This document shows, one piece after another, positions 59,996-64,000 of a DNA stretch of 64,000 bases. A program made the translations under genes and the position numbers. This DNA is from Macrostomum hystrix (taxonomy: Eukaryota > Platyhelminthes > Macrostomidae), in contig CATNEN010000038.1 of NCBI GenBank assembly GCA_950097015.1, positions 17,866,001-17,930,000 on the forward strand. Reading direction: 5' to 3'. The notes below the pieces were generated by a model. That model searched no databases, was not told the origin of the DNA, and saw nothing but the letters and a program-made list of their open reading frames with translations. Numbering within the stretch: position 1 is the first letter of the stretch; each line of letters opens with the position of its first letter.

Positions 59996-61938
59996 TCAAA
60001 ATATTTCGTCAGACATAAAAACATTCGGCAGAACATCGCGAATGTCTAGGGCGCTATAAAAAAATTGTGTGGAATTTTTCGGATCGTAAGCACTTCGCAG
60101 CTTCATAACGTCATGAATAGCGTACGGTATGTCTCTTCTATCAGTGACAGGATCCAGATTGTCCAAATCCTTGCAGTATTCTTTGAACTGGTTCGCAGCA
60201 TTAGCAGATTTCCTGACGTCTTGGCACGAACTATTTAGCTGGGAGATCCAGTAGGGCTTGTGCAAAGTGGTGATGCCGCTGAAACTGTTGTTAGGAAAGG
60301 CGTCAAAGGTCCTGGATGGCGGTACGAATACCATGCCAGCAGGGTTGCTCTCCGCTGGGAAGTCAGTGGAGTACAGCTTCAGCATGTTCGTTAGTCCCAA
60401 TGGTCCGGCGAATTCCATAGCAGTTTTGGCTGGATTGGCGGCCAGTTGTAGGAGGCAGAATAGAAAGAACGGGTGTTTCGGCTCGGAGATCATGAACGCA
60501 GGATTGCTTAGCGTCTGCGGAGGCCACTGCTTCATGCCGAAATGAACCATTCCGATGGCCTCATTGGTTATGGGTACAACAGCCGGGTACTTCAGAAAGT
60601 AGTCCAACGGTCGCACCAGTACATAGTCCAGGTCAGCGTAGACGCCTCCGAACTGTACAGAGCGAAGTGGATAATTACATGCGGATTTAATTGGTTGAGC
60701 ACGCACTCTCACAGGTGTATATACGAGTATGTTCAATGTTTAGACTGCTTCTCTGGGGATTGGCCCTCATGTGCGTAAAAAATCAGCTAATCATATTTCA
60801 AGTCGGCACTTCCATATTGACTGAAGAAGTAAATAATTTGTTATACTGTGATGACTTTAACATACAACATTGAATTATACTCGAGTCGTGTAGTGACTGA
60901 TCGTCTTGAGCGAATAACTTTAAATGGCCATGGATAATGACTTAAGCCCTGATGGCATGCTTCTAAAGGGTGGGATGGTAGATCAAAACCATTGTAGAGC
61001 GATGATAGTAACTTAGTAAGTAACTTACAAGATTAATTTTTATGTTACAGCCGTTTGCATCCGAAGGCTGCGTACGGCTGTTGGGGGGATGCCATGCACC
61101 CTCGATTACCCCAGCAGGATGAATTGAAGCAAAGCAAAATGTGCACTGTACTGATTTCCAGTTTCTTGCCAAAGGGCACAAATTTTTCTAGTGGATTCAG
61201 GAATGGAACCCGCGACCTTCAAATCGTGAGTCAAGGCTATCAAGACTTGAGGATATTTGTGCAAAGTCGCTGTATTTCCAGCGAATCGACCCGTTTCCAT
61301 TTTTTAACTTGAATTTTACGTCGTTATTTGTGTATTTTTATCTAGTCTGTTTGTAGCGAAAAATAGAACAAATTTCTAGTAAAAATGAAATATTTGAAAA
61401 GTGCAAAATAAAACAAGAGGCCACTCACAAAGTGCAGAATCATGTAGCGAACCATGTCCACCCGCATGATCTGCTCATTAATAGATTTTAGCTTACGCAG
61501 CATGCCAGAATAGTGCTTGGTAACAAACTTTTCCATGTCTTGATCGCGCCACAAAACGTACTTCCAATCGGGCTGAATTGCAGTCCAGGTCTTGAGCTGT
61601 TTAGCAAAGTAGGCCGACACTCGATCGGACTTCCACTGGATGTGTCGGATTCTAGGAACTCGCTCCACTCCATCTGTCAGCGATTCGAATGCTCGCAGGC
61701 ACTCTCGTGTTCGGCACACAGTGCCGAAGCGGCGAGCAAAGGCAACCATATCTTTCCCAAGTCTTGCCGCTGGTCCCGATTCTTTCGATGCTTCATGTTT
61801 CGCCTTGCCAAGTCTCAGTGATGCTTCATTCCAAGCTTCTGAGCTACTTTTCTGACTCGGATTGTCTAGTACGAGAAAAGCTGCCGATACAAGCAGCGCT
61901 ATCACGATGCAAAACATACACGCTCTGCATTTTCGCAT
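59996..61938 (-). CDS. Type II membrane DXD sugar transferase (Gly_transf_sug family), 2 exons, 388 aa
   Basis: Exons 61938-61429 and 60652-59996, joined at phase 0 (LHF|FGG). A short cytosolic start (MRKCRA) and one hydrophobic anchor (CMFCIVIALLVSAAFLVL, residues 7-24) point to a Golgi type II protein. The catalytic region follows the DXD sugar-transferase pattern (Pfam Gly_transf_sug, as in SUR1/OCH1- and A4GALT-like enzymes): IRHIQWKS (97-104), PDWKYVLWRDQDM, RVDMVRYMILHF, then GGVYADLDYV with DLD at 177-179 as the metal/nucleotide-sugar site. The C-terminal half has PITNEAIGMVHFG and KHPFFLFCL, in line with the family. Acceptor and donor sugars cannot be told from sequence. A strong acceptor (TTTTCTTTTCAG) lies 14 nt before the ATG. 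The intron holds a SINE A copy. Confidence 0.87.
61050..61240 (-). mobile_element. SINE family A copy in glycosyltransferase intron
   Basis: Same order as the 37-kb copy: GCATCCGAAGGCTGCGTACG, GATTACCCCAGCA, CAGTTTCTTGCCAAAGGGCA, then a degraded B box (GGAATGGAACCCGCGACCTT). The CAGTCCATGGACTG block is deleted. Confidence 0.8.
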
Positions 61939-61991
61939 GGTTGACGATAATTCTGAAAAGAAAATTAGATTTACTTGGCTATTCAAATTTT

Positions 61992-62176
61992 CGTGACTGA
62001 AAAGTGTTCTTAAGCATGCTTCAAGCGTACATTTACTCGCAAAAGCGTGAGAAGCGGGGGGGTTAACGTTACAGTAATTCCACTTGCACTGACTGATTCC
62101 ACTTCCACGTGACTGAAAAGTGTTCTTAAGCATGCTTCAAGCGTACATTTACTCGCAAAAGCTTGAGAAGCGGGGG
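61992..62176. repeat. Recent tandem duplication (116-bp period) upstream of the glycosyltransferase
   Basis: The 69-bp block starting CGTGACTGAAAAGTGTTCTT and ending GAGAAGCGGGGG occurs at 61992 and again at 62108, almost identical. Each copy holds the palindrome AAGCATGCTT. It sits about 55 bp upstream of the start codon, beyond the leader acceptor. Confidence 0.9.
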
Positions 62177-62609
62177 TTACAACAAGGACTTACTAAACAA
62201 CACAGGACGTTGCAATCGCGTTTTGTGCAAATTTTTCAGAAGGCTGGCTAACTGATACTAAAAGTCTATGGCATATGCTTTATTAAAATATGCACGTAGC
62301 TCAATACGCTCGTAGGAACTTTCAGGCAAATATTTTAGGAGTCAAAATGTGTATCTAAATGAACATTTTTACGAATTCTGTGCAGTATCCGTCGCACAGA
62401 TTGCAGTATGGAGTGTTACAGGTATTAAATGAAGCAGACACAAGAAACTAAAGTATATACTGTACTAACATATGGCACTACCAAACAAAAAACTAAACCA
62501 AACAAGGAAATCAGAACCAAACATACGGCATATTTGCAACGGACTTAGTTTTGAATGTACAATCTTGCGTAAAACTACCAAGGCTGTCATAATATTTAAT
62601 GTAGCAAAA
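62177..62609. other. Short intergenic stretch
   Basis: AT-rich. No coding signal. It may contain the 3' end of the P-like transposon, but I could not identify an inverted repeat. Confidence 0.35.
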
Positions 62610-64000
62610 CTAGCGTGTTGACAGCAACTTTCTCAGTCTTCTTTCATTAGCTCCTGTTTGTAACCTGGGTACTTCAGTCTCTCTACGCACGAATCCCTTA
62701 AAAAAACAATTTGATAGTCTTCGAGAAACTTGATCCAGCTTTATTGGACCAACCGGTACGTCAAGAAACGACTCGAAAATAAGCAAAAAGACTCGAACGA
62801 TGTAATTGACGCATTGCTGCTTGTCAAGAAATACGTTTAGCAAAAGCAGGCGTACACTACCAGCCATTCCGGTGGATATCTGAGTCTGTCTTCAGGTAGG
62901 CTATCTCGCCCCGGCTCCGGCATCCTTGGAAAGTTTTCCTTATGTGCTATGTAACCACAAATGTAGTAGATGGATGCCCTCTCTTCTGAACTTAGGTGGT
63001 CGACTCGGATATGTAGATCATAAAATTTCCTCACGTCAGCATCTGCTCCGCAACACTCGGACTCACCGTGGTCAACCTGATCGCATTGAAGCTCGCTGTA
63101 GATCTGCATTCGACGTGAGCGTGCACTAGAGAGAATTTGCTGGATGGCATGATGCTGGCTTCAGTGTTGTTGGTCATACAATGTGATTGCGCGACTGTTC
63201 TTCGATCTCCACAATGTGCCTCCACTTAGCTCTGAGTTGAGCTTTATCTTCACATTCAACGAAATCTATTTCCCTGTAGGCTTTTGTGTACCAGTTGTTT
63301 CTTATGTTTTTTAGCAGGTGCACAGTGTCAAATAAAAGAAATAGCGGTTGGTTCGCGTCTATCGGATTTTGCACTATCCATGGCGTCGAATCGCCAGATT
63401 GGAACAAGCGAAAGCACCGCTGATTGGTAAAGTGGTTGTCGCAAATTAGGCTGACTACTGTGCCTCCGAATTGCTTAATGATTCCAATGAGGCGAACCAC
63501 TTGATTGTGCAAAAATTCTGCCTGTAGGCTGAAGATTGGTACCAACCGGGCAACAAATGCAGATGCACCCGTGAATGGCTTCACCATTATAGGCTGAACA
63601 GTTCGTGCTTTCTGGTCAGGGGCATCCTCTGCAGAGCCAATGACATGACAACCTCGGAGGCGTAGAGATGGTTTGACATAAACCTCGTCAAAAATGATTG
63701 AGCAGTATCGCTGGTTTAGTGTATAGTGCTGAAATTGAGCCTCAATAGTCTTTATACAATCACTGTCTGATCCCACTGTGCCGAGACCTCCAAGGTGTCT
63801 TCTCAATGTCGCAGGATGCGGTAGGTGTAAGGTTTTTCTGCAGACACGGTAGCTCTGACGGCTTGAAAAGTACAAAGTTGCAGACATTAGAATGTCTTTA
63901 GATTCATATCTTGTGTTGGCAGACGACGTAAAACATAGCTCAACTTGCCTAGCAATGAACACACACGGACTGCTGAACTTGTCGTTCTTGTACAATGAAG
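62610..64000 (-). pseudogene. P-element-like transposase, C-terminal two thirds, frame-broken, cut by the window edge
   Basis: The first frame (from the window edge to 63174) reads LMSATLYFSSRQSYRVCRK, FDEVYVKPSL, VARLVPIFSL, SLICDNHFTNQRCF, then LFDTVHLLKNIRNNW; this matches the catalytic core and the H..K..RN segment of P-element/THAP9-type transposases. A second frame (63109-62837) carries ASIYYICGYIAHKENF and LRYPPEWLV, and a third (62867-62610) the basic C-terminal end (RETEVPRLQTGANERR). At least two frame changes separate them. They could be introns, as P elements have them, but I see no clean splice sites, so decay is likelier. The N-terminal THAP zinc finger would lie beyond the window. 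No flanking inverted repeats were identified. Confidence 0.7.

Noticed and set aside
556-63995. A functional gene cluster or defence system linking Mx, GW182 and HAT1
   Set aside because: The genes are separately oriented housekeeping or signalling genes with kilobases of repeats between them. Nothing shows co-regulation or operon structure.

Overview
The window is animal nuclear DNA. Its genes are split by GT-AG introns, exons are GC-rich against an AT-rich background, and several gene families are metazoan: GW182/TNRC6, an Mx-like dynamin, ZC3HC1/NIPA, a rhodopsin-like receptor, HAT1 and a P-element-type transposase. I cannot fix the phylum. The many 3' splice acceptors lying just before start codons would suit a lineage with spliced-leader trans-splicing, such as flatworms or rotifers, but that is inference.

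Layout. 0.5-5.1 kb, minus: GW182/TNRC6, the Argonaute-bound miRNA-silencing scaffold. 8.4-15.8 kb, plus: a coiled-coil protein ending in a CAP-Gly domain. 16.9-19.1 kb, plus: dihydrofolate reductase with a long N-terminal extension. 20.1-23.2 kb, minus: Mx-like dynamin GTPase. 23.2-26.3 kb: gene-poor, with a string of GC hairpins, a foldback, a promoter-like block and a small ORF. 26.3-27.9 kb, plus: an orphan-type GPCR. 29.2-31.9 kb, minus: ZC3HC1/NIPA. 32-39 kb: no genes, but nested and single terminal-inverted-repeat elements and a SINE. 39.1-39.7 kb, minus: an unrecognised ORF. 39.7-46.9 kb: AT-rich with one textbook hAT MITE. 46.9-53.8 kb, plus: HAT1. 54-59 kb: minisatellites, a SINE and a mariner remnant. 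60.0-61.9 kb, minus: a type II membrane DXD glycosyltransferase. 62.6 kb to the edge, minus: a broken P-element-like transposase.

Spliced models for all seven multi-exon genes with recognised domains keep frame across every junction: GW182 (1012 aa), the CAP-Gly protein (816 or 753 aa), DHFR (396), Mx (650), ZC3HC1 (493), HAT1 (437) and the glycosyltransferase (388). The two-exon GPCR (499 aa) also keeps frame. The genes are functionally unrelated and do not look like a cluster.

The most striking feature is the repeat landscape. Introns carry private minisatellites, each with its own unit of 14 to 54 bp, and in HAT1 most of the intron DNA is minisatellite. One 16-bp minisatellite is clearly carried inside a hAT-type MITE: a complete copy at 45.1 kb has 16-bp inverted ends and a perfect 8-bp target duplication, a diverged copy lies in a HAT1 intron, and a third array starting with the same end sequence lies in a CAP-Gly intron. 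Transposition seeding minisatellites into introns is the best-supported unusual process here. Two tRNA-derived SINE families are dispersed across the window.
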